Below the pieces are notes generated by a model, which saw only the letters and a program-made list of their open reading frames with translations, did no database searches and was not told the DNA's origin. From contig NW_019091708.1 in NCBI RefSeq assembly GCF_001949145.1, positions 131,478-161,348 of the forward strand: a DNA stretch of 29,871 bases, written 5' to 3'. The position numbers and the translations under genes were made by a program. Of this stretch, positions 24,601 to 29,758 are shown in pieces. This stretch comes from Acanthaster planci (taxonomy: Eukaryota; Echinodermata; Asteroidea; Valvatida; Acanthasteridae). Every line of letters starts with the position of its first letter. Within the stretch, counting starts at the first letter, position 1.

Positions 24601-27600
24601 AAACTTTCGTGTTGAGTAATCCAGATGAGGTGAAATGTGTTACTCTAAAAACACTGCTGTTCGTCAGATTTTTTCCCCAGTTCTGGATTTCTTTTTGATA
24701 TAGTCTCATATTTTCAAGTATCCGTACTTGATGTCTGTGTGATTGACATTTTTAGTCCAATCACGTAGACCAATAATATACCAATATGCTTTCATTATTT
24801 TCCATAACAAAATATTTCAGATAAGGTTATTATGCTAAAATTTGAAGATTTAAAAGTTAGGTGTTCCCATGACATCGAGATAATTACGTCTGTTTAAAGG
24901 AAAATATACCTTGAAATAAATTTCTATGTACACTTCGCAAAAAAGTACATGTATTTTGAAAAAAATGTGCATTTGATGTTTTAAAACACTTTTTGATCTT
25001 TCATTTCAAGGAAAAAATTCTCTAGACACATGAAACATGAAGTAACTAGACCCCACTTATTGCTCAAAGTTAAGGAAAATTACAAAAAAAAGTTTTCCCT
25101 AACTTTTTGAGTAGTGTATTAGGTCTTGTATAGAGGAAGTTTCTTAGAAGATCTGTTCAAGTGTAACGAATGAAAACACTTATAACTAATCACACTTGTT
25201 CGGCTTCTAATGAAAATGGTATTTTTAAAATATATACATTGTATTGATTTGTTTTATAAATATATTAATCGATATGGTTACTTACTTGTGTGTAAAGTTA
25301 GTTGCCTTAGAATTAATCAAACTGTAGTGCTAAAGTTACAAATGCTCAGCTACAATAGTGTCTTAACTCTAGAGTGTGTCAAATAAGTCTGATGTCCTAA
25401 ATTATTGAGATGTTAATTCATAGAAACACGGTAAATGCGAACTATTAAAACAGGAGGATAAGATGTTCACCTAAACAAGAGGATAAGATGTCATCTTCAT
25501 ACAGTGGCTGCTTGTTTAATAATCGTCTTTGTACAGGTTTAGTACAATAGTACAGGTTTGGAAATAGTTGTCAAATTTACAAATTAACTCAGTGTCATCG
25601 CTGTCTCTCTTGTATGCAGTCTGGGTATCCCTACGAAGATTTTAATATTTTAAACTAACACAATAAATATTATTAGATTTTCTTTTTTGAAATGATACTT
25701 ATGTTTTCCCAGCCTGTTTTGCAGAATTTGTACTAAATCAAATTGGCACAAAGTCATGTTTTTATTCAACATGTAACAATTTGATTTTTAAGGAGTGTGC
25801 ATTCAGTTGTAACAAGTTAGGGTATGATTTCCCAATAGTGTAGTCTGTAATACGGTACGTTGGCGTAGCGCAAAATGGAATGCACCTCTGCAATCCTACG
25901 TTCATTTTAAAACCATGCAACGGGCGACTGGTCTCAGATGTGTCAACGTTATTAACCTGCTTCGTGAAATTCGCTCATCATTTCACGTGGAAGTGGAAGT
26001 GTTATCGAAGGTTGTCTGGATGGTAAAGAATTTTGGAATCCCTTGTTGTGTTACTAGACGTTACATACTTAGAAACGTATAATTGAATAGTTGAATGTTT
26101 AAATATTCATGATTGAACTAAGCCGATGTGTGTGTTTTTTTAAACGTACCGTTTGTTCGATAAATCCTATATAAACACCGGTAGTGAAGAAGCCTTCCTT
26201 TTTGTGTGCTTAGTTTTCTCCACAGTCAAGTCATATAGCCTTCTAAAAATGGATGAGTGAGGGAGATACAAAAATCTTGGATTTTGACCTGAAAAGCCTA
26301 AATGATGCATTTAAGGCTTACAACGTTGACTGTCTGCAGGTAGCAGATACCTCCTAGATGGTCATTGTAATAAGCTGCCAAAAGGTGAACCCAAAAAATC
26401 TGAAGATTCCCTTCTGCGTTCTATAGATGATAACACATTCTTAGCTTTGCGATAACTCAATGATCAACTGCGAGATTATCCGCTTAATAAAACCTTTTGT
26501 GACCACTGGTACCATTGCTAGAACATTAGTTGGTACGCCTGTAACTCGTGAGTTAGCGAGTCCATTCCATAAGACTGCGTGTTAAGTGGCCCCCTGTGTA
26601 CAGTATAATATATTATTTACAAAGACAGTGCCTGGGCCAGGCATTGAAATGTTTTTATCAGTGATAGCTGTCTGGAACTTGCTAGAGGCCTGTTTTGGCT
26701 GTCTTTGAAGTGTTTTTTGGTGGGGGGGTGTTGTGGGGATGGTGTGGCTTGGCTGGTACGTGGCGAGCCCCCCCCCCCCGAAAATCGGTTTAGCCTGGGA
26801 AAAGGCCCCCCACCGTACTGTGGTGTACTTTTGGTGGGTTTTACGAGCTGTAGAGGCTAGGGGACAACCACTGAAGTGTTGAGATACCTTTAGGACGGAC
26901 TTAGGGCTCTGCAACCCTGAGAAACGATACGGCCTCTTCTGGCAAGGCCGATAATTCCACCACGTAAAAGAAAATCATACCGCGTCCCAGGGATAGCCTT
27001 GGGTCAACCGAATGACCTCTACGCCCTAGTCATTTTTGCTAATTTCTTGATTACAAAATTTTTACGGCCAAAATACAATCAACTCCCTTTTTTCCTACCT
27101 CTGCGGAAAAAAATCGACGGCAACTGCTGGCTTTCTGTCGAAAGTTCGACAGGTCTTGCCGCTTTTAGAGCGGAACGGCTTCAAACGTCGAATTTCTGCC
27201 GTGTCTAATTCAATTTAAACGTCCCATTTCGGAACATCATCAGGGCCATTTTAAAATGCGCATGCGCTCACAACAGCTGTCTCCGTTTTGGCGTTAAAAA
27301 CAAGATGGCGGCGCCAACGGACATGCCCAACTTTGTTCATTAACTTAATTAACAATTGTTGAGACAGTAGTAGCACCAACACCTGCTATTTCCGCAAGAG
27401 TATAATTGTAATCACCTTTGGCTAGTCTATAAAGACAACTTCCTAACCTGTACCTATGAGATATGGGGATTTCTGTCACTGTGTTTCGCTCCAAATCATG
27501 TTTCTTGTGTGACAAGATGAATTCAAAGGTTCCTTTTGAAACACGAAATGCCCTTTTGAATCTTTTTTCAGAGTTCGTATTTAGCATCAACTCTAGCCAA

Positions 27601-29758
27601 CCTGTATTCTCGACAAGACCGGGGTCTTGTAACGTTTTCCCTGGAAAGGAGGAGTAGCACGACTAGCGAACATACGATTAGAACTCTCCCTGTTGCAATA
27701 ACATTGAGTAGTATTGATTGTTGCAAGAGAAAGCGTCTCATTCTCGCAAAGAGAATATGTCGTAATATCATTCTTTCTCGGTCCGCCATGTTGTAATTTT
27801 GCATTAAGGTCAACAGAAAACCGGCGTTTGAAGCATTAGACACGGCAGAAGTTCGACGTTTGAAGCCTTAGTCACCTTTAACGTTGGAATGTGTATAAAC
27901 GTCAACAGTCTTTTGAAGCACACAGCATAAGTCGAAAGCCACGAGTACCCTCCGGTTCTGTTCAGACCTGCTTACGCGCACAAAAGAGAGATTTTTGCTT
28001 GAAGAGGGTGCAAGCGTTTCACTCTTGCCTCCTTCATCATGAAAAACTTCAACGTTCCATTAAATAGATTATTTTTAATTAAACGTTCTGAGCTCGTAAC
28101 ATGTCTTCGACTTGTTTGAACGTTTGTACGGTTTTGTGAACGTGCACAACACCTGAGGTAAATTAGATACTTTAACTGCAGTTTTCAATACCAAGCACGA
28201 CAGAATTAATGTTTGTAATTGTAAACCCCTATTTTGATCCTCAACGATAAGTGGAGCATTTCACGGCCATAGGAGGATCCCACCTGCAGTGAATTCGGCA
28301 GTACAACTCAGTCTTCAAAACTGCCTGCATCCCACCTGCATAAGATTCAACAAAGTACCGGATGACCACTTCCTGTGTGCAGAAAAGTGATTACAGGATT
28401 ATTTCGCTTATACAATTCATTTCACAACTACAAAAGAGGAAGTGGTAAACACGGAAGTTAAAACCACAGTTACCATCACAACTCTACAATAATTGGAGAA
28501 TTTAACGGTCAGGGTTGATTCCGCCAAGTTCCAGTCTCAATCTTTAAAACTGCCCACCTCCAAATAAAATTAAATTCAGAAAGGTTCAATACTACTGGAT
28601 GACCACTTGCAGTGTGAAACACTGACCACGAAATTACTTTTCTTACCATTCTTTTCACTTACTAGCTCCACCGACTTCAGTGCAACCAACAACTACTAGA
28701 GAGGTAGTGGTAACAAGCACGGAAGTTAAAACCACAGTAACTACCACGACTCCTCAGCAAACAACTACTGAGGTCACAACGGTACCCTATACAACAACAA
28801 AGACACAAATATGTCAGGTAACACATTTTTCATGGCTACACTCTAAATATAAGTGTTGACTCCAACACTTTCACTAATTCAGCCTCGTCTACAGGTCTTG
28901 GTGCTCAACCCAGCATTTCATACATTTAATCAAACACCAAATATTTTTCACTCAATTGAGCCAAACACATTTCAGTTGTGCGAACCGTATTATGAAACGT
29001 ACTCTTGTTTGGAAAGCCAGGTTGCAGTACACTGGGTCAATGATGGTGCTGTTTTCAGACAACAGCCACAAAGATGTCCGCTGTTGAAATTTGGCAATAA
29101 TCTAGACCGTTTTTTATTTTTTTTCTTTGTGTAGTCTGGATCAAGTATGATTCCAGATGACTGCCAGACATGCCTCTGTGAAAACAACACGTATTACTGC
29201 TACAAAGATTGCCACAAGGACTGCCAACCGGTAAGCGTATATAAATCTTGCTGATATAGCTCCACCTTTAGCTAGATTCTATACTCTTGTGTGATTAGTT
29301 TAGAGAAAAACCAGAGTGTTGCAACTTTCAGGTTTTCGAAACATCCACTTCTCACTCTTCTTTCCATCTTGGTCCAGCTTGATGAAGTCAAAGGCAACAC
29401 GATGACAAAAATTTCAAAGATTTATAGTCGATCATATTAATGCCTAGCATATGATAACTCTAAGAAGGAGACAAAATATTCCAACTTGAGGAAGTTGTTT
29501 TGATGACTCAACATATTTTTTCGTTTTGAAAAGTGTTTCTGATCACTCGTCGACAAGAAAAAGAACTAGGTGTATCAAAATAGGAATTCGTAAGTTTCAA
29601 TGGAAAGTATGGAATTAATCAGTAAACAGATTTCAGCTCAACCAATTGCATTATAATCATGATGAAAATAAACGAACCTCTTCCCAATGCAATATCATAG
29701 GGAGAAGAGCTCGTGAATTATGGTCAAGAAAGGTGTTGCGAGTGTGTACCTGTGCCAA
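354..29758 (+). CDS. Gel-forming mucin / VWF-like glycoprotein gene, partial at both ends (17 exons)
   Basis: The exons are 354-620, 1391-1607, 1938-2328, 3029-3162, 6143-6252, 7300-7346, 7771-8008, 8458-8507, 9805-9870, 10245-10505, 13096-13397, 21119-21275, 21643-21829, 22085-22131, 28666-28817, 29135-29230 and 29701-29758. Every junction has AG/GT borders and matching phase, giving 926 residues without a stop. The domain order is E1 end (1-18), VWD2 (19-175), C8-2 (213-292), TIL2-E2 (296-389), TIL'-E' (390-485), VWD3 (487-640), C8-3 (660-747), TIL3 and a short E3 (748-825), a Thr-rich PTS segment (825-872), then a VWC-like Cys-rich start (873-926). Family knowledge: such proteins are secreted, disulfide-linked polymers of mucus or extracellular matrix, and the D assemblies drive multimerisation. 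The first codon is incomplete, so signal peptide and D1 lie upstream. The last exon ends in phase 1, so the gene continues. Otogelin or a SCO-spondin-like protein are alternatives; the short PTS does not decide it. Confidence 0.85.
621..1390. other. Intron 1
   Basis: AT-rich intron between exons 1 and 2. It contains copy A of a roughly 210 bp repeat (871-1090) found again in intron 3. A stretch at 1172-1254 has splice-like borders but the wrong phase and is not called. Confidence 0.7.
871..1090 (+). repeat. Intronic repeat, copy A
   Basis: This stretch is highly similar, with a few substitutions and indels, to 2336-2543. Shared landmarks include gaacacttgtatgttgag, cacaattaggatgct and gagattagtatatac. 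Both copies are in the same orientation. No open frame or terminal inverted repeat was seen, so its family is unknown. Confidence 0.85.
1391..1607 (+). CDS. Exon 2: central VWD2 segment
   Basis: The acceptor AG is at 1389-1390 and the donor gtaact at 1608. The exon completes the split Glu codon from exon 1 and ends in phase 0. It encodes the middle of the VWD fold, with LPYSQFAGNSTILF and then GIELLRAGDNRIYVTVAAK, a very close match to the family pattern 'GIELLWDGDNRVYVTV..K'. One N-glycosylation sequon (NST) is visible. The next residues should be the CGLC motif, supplied by exon 3. Confidence 0.88.
1608..1937. other. Intron 2
   Basis: 330 bp AT-rich intron between exons 2 and 3, both borders in phase 0. 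Nothing else recognised. Confidence 0.7.
1938..2328 (+). CDS. Exon 3: VWD2 end and complete C8-2 domain
   Basis: The acceptor AG is at 1936-1937 in phase 0 and the donor gtaaat is at 2329 in phase 1. The exon starts GEGLCGTFN, which aligns with the family's VCGLCGTFN, so the first Cys of CGLC is missing. It continues through TGDDYQLPSG, then a C8 domain with eight Cys in the expected spacing: DYC, ETC, TDC, DMC, DHC, TEC, HEC and GLC. The last 79 codon-containing bases are duplicated in the following intron at 2544-2624. Confidence 0.88.
2336..2543 (+). repeat. Intronic repeat, copy B
   Basis: Second copy of the repeat at 871-1090, starting 8 bp after the exon 3 donor. It runs directly into a duplicated piece of exon 3 (2544-2624), so copy B sits between the real exon end and its duplicate. 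Confidence 0.85.
2544..2624 (+). pseudogene. Duplicated 3' end of exon 3 (exon relic)
   Basis: The 81 bp match 2250-2330 with only a few changes. The C8 frame stays open and differs at G to A, N to K and L to H. There is no AG acceptor at its left edge and its donor context has become gttaaa, so it is unlikely to be spliced in as a homologous exon. It appears to be a recent tandem duplication product. Confidence 0.8.
3029..3162 (+). CDS. Exon 4: first half of TIL2 domain
   Basis: The acceptor follows a pyrimidine tract ending ttttacag (AG at 3027-3028); the donor gtatga is at 3163. The exon enters in phase 1 (completing Ala after LCG) and ends in phase 0. It encodes VCEEGMVFKECGSMCKAAC and then CQEQCIQGCQCQDNM, the usual TIL (trypsin-inhibitor-like, Cys-rich) spacing. 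Exon 5 completes the domain after a 2,980 bp intron. Confidence 0.87.
3163..6142. other. Intron 4
   Basis: 2,980 bp intron. It holds low-complexity ggac/agact-rich sequence at about 4140-4220, two 21 bp near-identical direct repeats (4273-4293 and 4420-4440), and a 15 bp duplicated motif aagaaacgtccagaa at about 5655 and 5705. A 139-codon open frame at 5263-5682 resembles no family I know and is treated as chance. Confidence 0.6.
6143..6252 (+). CDS. Exon 5: TIL2 end and E2 start
   Basis: The acceptor is ttttttgtag (AG 6141-6142) and the donor gtaggt is at 6253. It enters in phase 0 and ends in phase 2. It encodes VYNDRTGKCVSLSQCPCYF followed by KGRDRDPGETWKDKCSD and the split Cys. The CPCYF / PGE..W...C pattern is the standard TIL-to-E linker of mucin and VWF D assemblies. 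Confidence 0.87.
6253..7299. other. Intron 5
   Basis: 1,047 bp AT-rich intron with a T tract around 7020. No gene or clear repeat recognised. Confidence 0.6.
7300..7346 (+). CDS. Exon 6: short E2 exon
   Basis: This 47 bp exon has acceptor gtgtttcag and donor gtaaaa. It completes the Cys codon and encodes TCQNGVVHCTETNCS, the conserved end of an E domain. It leaves in phase 1. Two other very short E exons (8458-8507 and 22085-22131) have the same phases and layout, showing the repeated exon plan of the D assemblies. Confidence 0.85.
7347..7770. other. Intron 6
   Basis: 424 bp AT-rich intron between exons 6 and 7; nothing else recognised. Confidence 0.6.
7771..8008 (+). CDS. Exon 7: TIL' (D') domain and E' start
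   Basis: The acceptor is tatattatag and the donor gtaatt is at 8009; phases are 1 in and 2 out. One exon encodes the whole TIL': KECPGTQKYIECVECQHEC, then CTAGCGCPDGTV and the ETQCPCYFNGRTY linker, then a C-terminal Cys pair region ending CRT plus a split Cys. In VWF and mucins the TIL'-E' pair forms D', packed next to D3; its position between exons 6 and 9 fits that. Confidence 0.88.
8009..8457. other. Intron 7
   Basis: 449 bp AT-rich intron between exons 7 and 8; nothing else recognised. Confidence 0.6.
8458..8507 (+). CDS. Exon 8: E' end
   Basis: This 50 bp exon has acceptor ttcaccgtag and donor gtccgt. The donor is weak after +2, but the phases (2 in, 1 out) fit both neighbours. It completes Cys and encodes LCSPDAKVVCENKLCP, the expected E-domain ending. 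The next exon begins ETC, giving the CP-ETC step into VWD3. Confidence 0.8.
8508..9804. other. Intron 8
   Basis: 1,297 bp intron. The motif acgtgtacaaa occurs three times in similar contexts (about 8809, 8985 and 9221). A palindrome-rich spot near 8850-8880 contains caattgaaaacaattg and atgatgtcatcat. No gene seen. Confidence 0.6.
9805..9870 (+). CDS. Exon 9: start of VWD3
   Basis: The acceptor is tttgccttcag and the donor gtaagg is at 9871; phase 1 in and out. It encodes TCRAYGDPHYLTYDGRRYDF, the canonical VWD opening with an intact GDPH. It is only 66 bp, so the start of VWD3 is split more finely than that of VWD2, where one exon covers the same ground. Confidence 0.88.
9871..10244. other. 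Intron 9
   Basis: 374 bp intron inside the VWD3 coding region; nothing else recognised. Confidence 0.6.
10245..10505 (+). CDS. Exon 10: central VWD3
   Basis: The acceptor is ggtttcccag (AG 10243-10244) and the donor gtgagt is at 10506; phase 1 in and out. It encodes GDCSYVLTSDDC, then FKVVVENVCCGSGGVTCTKS, the standard VWD core with an expected Cys cluster, and a hydrophobic stretch ending IFLIISTVHG. One NGS sequon is present. The donor is followed by a 2.6 kb intron before exon 11. Confidence 0.87.
10506..13095. other. Intron 10
   Basis: 2,590 bp intron splitting VWD3. It holds a GC-richer patch around 10850-10910, a hairpin with 10 bp arms of aatggttttt near 11650-11690, and a three-copy tandem repeat (11827-11995). 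Open frames of up to 97 codons on either strand match nothing I recognise. Confidence 0.6.
11827..11995. repeat. Tandem repeat, about 66 bp unit, nearly three copies
   Basis: Units begin at about 11827, 11893 and 11959, each starting with a form of cggaaagaa(c/t)gca followed by atatgt(a/g)aatgt. The last copy is incomplete and copies are clearly diverged. The plus frame is open across all units, probably because the unit length is divisible by three. Confidence 0.7.
13096..13397 (+). CDS. Exon 11: VWD3 end and start of C8-3
   Basis: The acceptor is cttaccttcag and the donor gtaagc is at 13398; phase 1 in, phase 0 out. It encodes IKVVWDFGTSIFVTLDG, then HVCGLCGDFDGNALNDF, with the CGLC motif intact and a D/N-rich loop typical of the VWD calcium site. 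Next comes the Pro-rich link and the first part of C8-3, with Cys at CEIN, SAC and SAC. Confidence 0.9.
14305..14341 (+). repeat. A-rich tract
   Basis: A 37 bp run of A with scattered C, abutting the left edge of the GC-rich Gypsy region. It may be the poly(A) tail of a plus-strand retroposon ending here, but no body could be identified upstream. Confidence 0.5.
14365..15760 (-). other. GC-rich region downstream of integrase, unassigned
   Basis: This 1.4 kb stretch is contiguous with the Gypsy relic and shares its high GC. It carries homopolymers C11 (15511-15521) and G13 (15681-15693). The minus strand has broken frames: a 44-codon ORF with a Cys/His pattern (15181-15315) and a 176-codon open frame (14360-14890) containing AVEDHREFHTYEVQRRLL. 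Neither is recognised. It may be a third ORF or the 3' untranslated and LTR part of the element. Confidence 0.5.
15181..15315 (-). CDS. 44-codon ORF with CxxC...CxxxC...HH pattern (hypothetical, in retroelement)
   Basis: ATG at 15315 on the minus strand. The protein begins MSDEVDCLECGERQKQRG and continues QYCRKACTTHHQK before a stop. Cys spacing CxxC-x12-CxxxC followed by HH suggests a small metal-binding motif. In the neighbouring minus frames the likely continuation is open but shifted (e.g. QEDTLEVHASDQELENDDPE near 15080), so this may be the intact start of a broken longer ORF. Function unknown. Confidence 0.35.
   Translation of the reverse strand: MSDEVDCLECGERQKQRGLRQYCRKACTTHHQKVPSTNKTRRVD
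15762..16620 (-). pseudogene. Gypsy integrase relic
   Basis: Near 16560-16600, LRLVHDNPTAGHLG resembles the start of the HHCC zinc-binding domain. The next recognisable part is already PMEIHNDQGKEFEAGLF and FHPQSDVMAERF, the second Asp and the Glu of the DDE core. The rest of the zinc domain and the first catalytic Asp are missing. The C-terminal part, with PPIWWDGPFIVVRRINYVV (15800-15900), resembles the GPY/F module. Stops and frameshifts are frequent. Confidence 0.83.
16645..17010 (-). pseudogene. Gypsy RNase H relic
   Basis: Minus-strand frame has GERVISYGSQTLTKAERNYC followed by TTWKELLALVHFLTYFKHYL and MDHGSLRWLFNF, the strongly conserved RNase H core of Gypsy elements. The following 'ARWLE' region is absent, and the frame runs into unrelated sequence, pointing to an internal deletion between RNase H and integrase. 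Confidence 0.85.
17060..17684 (-). pseudogene. Gypsy reverse transcriptase relic
   Basis: Minus-strand frame carries RSSPVVLVQKKDGSVPFFVD and YRKVNGVTLKDPYAIPR, a clear match to the RT fingers motif 'SPVVLV.KKDG...VDYR.LN..T..D.YP.PR'. After several frame changes, RKCNLFEREVSFLGH appears (thumb/connection). The catalytic YxDD site is destroyed: the homologous place reads VYMG followed by a stop. Non-functional. Confidence 0.85.
17685..18200 (-). pseudogene. Gypsy pol relic, segment upstream of RT
   Basis: Minus-strand pieces include NSSVPPGQEVILAERV and then VATGLVDIKHGTVPIRVFNP and DPVTIYKGPRTAEANVV, a beta-rich segment usually found just before the RT domain of Gypsy polyproteins. Two stops lie between the pieces. 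No active-site motif of the protease (D-S/T-G) was identified. Confidence 0.65.
18200..18790 (-). pseudogene. Gypsy gag relic
   Basis: Minus-strand pieces include LLELATQAQDPVSGISG and a helical charged stretch with LTEDITLATKMEALLESQ, followed by a nucleocapsid-like segment, VECYCCYEFGRIKKWPR, around 18320-18365. The zinc knuckle keeps its first two Cys, but the His and last Cys positions hold Arg and Pro. Several stops and frameshifts interrupt it. Confidence 0.65.
18890..19040. repeat. Diverged copies of the 81 bp minisatellite unit
   Basis: A unit beginning near 18904 (gttgattgcgtcccgagta... followed by gacatggacccaccc) aligns with the repeat at 19743-20069. A second start occurs at 18987, 83 bp later, and decays quickly. 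These copies lie on the other side of a 700 bp unrelated stretch, suggesting an originally longer or interrupted array. Confidence 0.55.
19743..20069. repeat. 81 bp minisatellite, four units
   Basis: A core of gtt(a/t)ac or gtcaac recurs at 19751, 19832, 19913 and 19994, exactly 81 bp apart. Each unit also has cgc(t)tca..ta, a gcatgggc-like segment, a gcaaggg(a/t)tcgaacatg-like segment, and cttgcagcccg. Copies differ at many positions, so it is old. The minus frame is open through all units (27-residue repeat, e.g. LLTNPCRRAAS), as expected for a unit divisible by three. Confidence 0.85.
20139..20437. repeat. Diverged direct repeat, about 60 bp, two copies 240 bp apart
   Basis: 20139-20202 and 20379-20437 share the pattern cag(g/a)caccgta(t/c)gg(t/c)gc followed by tcc(a/g)atgccac and ggcgt(a)..gggcccc. 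Similarity is moderate. They may belong to one repeat family with the adjacent minisatellite. Confidence 0.5.
21119..21275 (+). CDS. Exon 12: second half of C8-3
   Basis: The acceptor follows ttactacccaaag (AG 21117-21118), phase 0. I chose donor gtaggt at 21276 over the gttgtt at 21280 because only the former leaves phase 1, which exon 13 needs. It encodes DPRPYYDNCVFDSCACLRGG then DCECMCTAVSNYADIC and VSWRSTDRC. The dense CxC / CxCxC cluster (704-721) is typical of the third D assembly of VWF and gel-forming mucins, where such Cys make interchain bonds. Confidence 0.88.
21276..21642. other. Intron 12
   Basis: 367 bp AT-rich intron between C8-3 and TIL3; nothing else recognised. Confidence 0.65.
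21643..21829 (+). CDS. Exon 13: TIL3 domain
   Basis: The acceptor is ctaaag (AG 21641-21642) and the donor gtaagt is at 21830; phase 1 in, 2 out. It encodes LLCEDGKVYLPCGKVCADKC, then CMEVCEEGCHCPRGK and DDDECPCM. After CPCM the other D assemblies here run on for about 20 residues (YFNGRTY...C), but this exon stops, and reading through would hit TAA at once. E3 is therefore short. Confidence 0.87.
22085..22131 (+). CDS. Exon 14: short E3 exon
   Basis: This 47 bp exon has acceptor ctttatttccag and donor gtaagt at 22132. It completes Ile and encodes KCVDGEMKCIDTPCF, the E-domain ending, in phase 1 out. It matches exon 6 in size and phase. The next phase-compatible coding exon I can find is the PTS exon 6.5 kb downstream. 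Confidence 0.82.
26250..26545 (+). pseudogene. Broken protein-coding relic, family unknown
   Basis: Two plus-strand frames read as normal protein. The first gives GDTKILDFDLKSLNDAFKAY and stops soon after. A shifted second frame gives RYLLDGHCNKLPKGEPKKSE, then DDNTFLALR, a stop, and LNDQLRDYPLNKTFCDHW. The composition, and single stops where Gln codons (CAA to TAA) would fit, suggest an old coding sequence, probably from a transposon. I do not recognise the family. Confidence 0.45.
27177..27209 (+). repeat. Left terminal inverted repeat of Harbinger-type element
   Basis: Begins ggcttcaaacgtcgaa. It is the reverse complement of 27835-27867 with one mismatch. Two small hairpins lie just outside (27135-27152 and 27159-27173). 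Confidence 0.8.
27345..27789 (-). pseudogene. HARBI1-like transposase, N-terminal fragment, frameshifted
   Basis: A start at 27789 opens MADRERMILRHILFARMRRF; the frame shifts near 27600-27612 and continues with LMLNTNSEKRFKRAFRVSK, then HDLERNTVTEIPISHRYRLG and YRLAKGDYNYTLAEIAGVG. The 'RLG.CLYRLA.GDY.YT..E..GVG..TV' pattern is the helix-turn-helix part of HARBI1-type nucleases, common in cnidarian and deuterostome genomes. It ends at a stop before the DDE nuclease domain. Inactive. Confidence 0.8.
27835..27867 (-). repeat. Right terminal inverted repeat of Harbinger-type element
   Basis: Ends gttcgacgtttgaagcc and pairs with 27177-27209. The motif cgtttgaagc(a/c)ttag occurs twice here (27824-27838 and 27857-27871), so the repeat end may be internally duplicated. 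Confidence 0.8.
28299..28483 (+). pseudogene. Degraded duplicate of intron end plus PTS exon
   Basis: Aligns with 28523-28751, covering the end of intron 14 and the first part of exon 15. Shared landmarks are ttaaaactgcc-like sequence, ggatgaccact, and acggaagttaaaaccacag. The copy lacks about 30 bp including the AG acceptor, and its Thr-rich frame (TTTKEEVVNTEVKTTVTITT) ends in TAA, so it is a dead exon. Confidence 0.8.
28666..28817 (+). CDS. Exon 15: Thr-rich PTS (mucin-type) segment
   Basis: The acceptor is cacttactag and the donor gtaaca is at 28818; phase 1 in, 0 out. It encodes about 50 residues dominated by Thr, with Pro, Ser and Val, for example PPTSVQPTTTREVVVTS and TTVTTTTPQQTTTEV, ending TKTQICQ. 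Ser/Thr/Pro-rich tracts like this are the O-glycosylated part of mucins. It is very short for a mucin domain. A degraded duplicate lies just upstream (28299-28483). Confidence 0.8.
28818..29134. other. Intron 15
   Basis: 317 bp intron between PTS and VWC-like exons. It contains a 45 bp stretch (28976-29020) with splice-like borders and a compatible phase that could be a cassette exon. Confidence 0.6.
29135..29230 (+). CDS. Exon 16: VWC-like Cys-rich exon
   Basis: The acceptor is ttctttgtgtag and the donor gtaagc is at 29231; exactly 32 codons, phase 0 both sides. It encodes SGSSMIPDDCQTCLCENNTY then CYKDCHKDCQP. With the preceding ICQ this gives the C...IP..CQTC.C start of a VWC-type module, as seen after PTS or D4 regions of mucins and otogelins. 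One NNT sequon is present. Confidence 0.78.
29231..29700. other. Intron 16
   Basis: 470 bp AT-rich intron between exons 16 and 17; nothing else recognised. Confidence 0.6.
29701..29758 (+). CDS. Exon 17: continuation of VWC-like region
   Basis: The acceptor is aatatcatag and the donor gtgagt is at 29759; phase 0 in, 1 out. It encodes GEELVNYGQERCCECVPVP. The CCxC pattern after CQPGEELV is typical of VWC-like and mucin C-terminal modules. The gene continues beyond the window in phase 1. Confidence 0.72.

Larger units (their letters stand above)
27177..27867 (-). mobile_element. Non-autonomous PIF/Harbinger-type element with HARBI1 relic
   Basis: Bounded by 33 bp inverted repeats (27177-27209 and 27835-27867) that match at 32 of 33 positions when one is reverse-complemented. 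Between them the minus strand encodes the N-terminal part of a HARBI1-like transposase. The catalytic domain is absent, so this is an internal-deletion derivative. The expected 3 bp target duplication is not evident (aac left, tta right), so the true ends may lie slightly further out. Confidence 0.75.
22132..28665. other. Intron 14
   Basis: 6.5 kb, mostly AT-rich intron between the last D3 exon and the PTS exon. From 22132 to about 26200 I see only unique-looking AT-rich sequence, apart from a weak exon-like stretch at 23783-23899. The rest holds a broken coding relic (26250-26545), G/C homopolymers around 26720-26780, a Harbinger relic and a dead PTS exon copy. Confidence 0.65.

Noticed and set aside
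26582-26914. 110-codon minus-strand open frame with Pro/Gln-rich sequence
   Set aside because: It spans C12 and G7 homopolymers and low-complexity repeats; no similarity to a family is visible.
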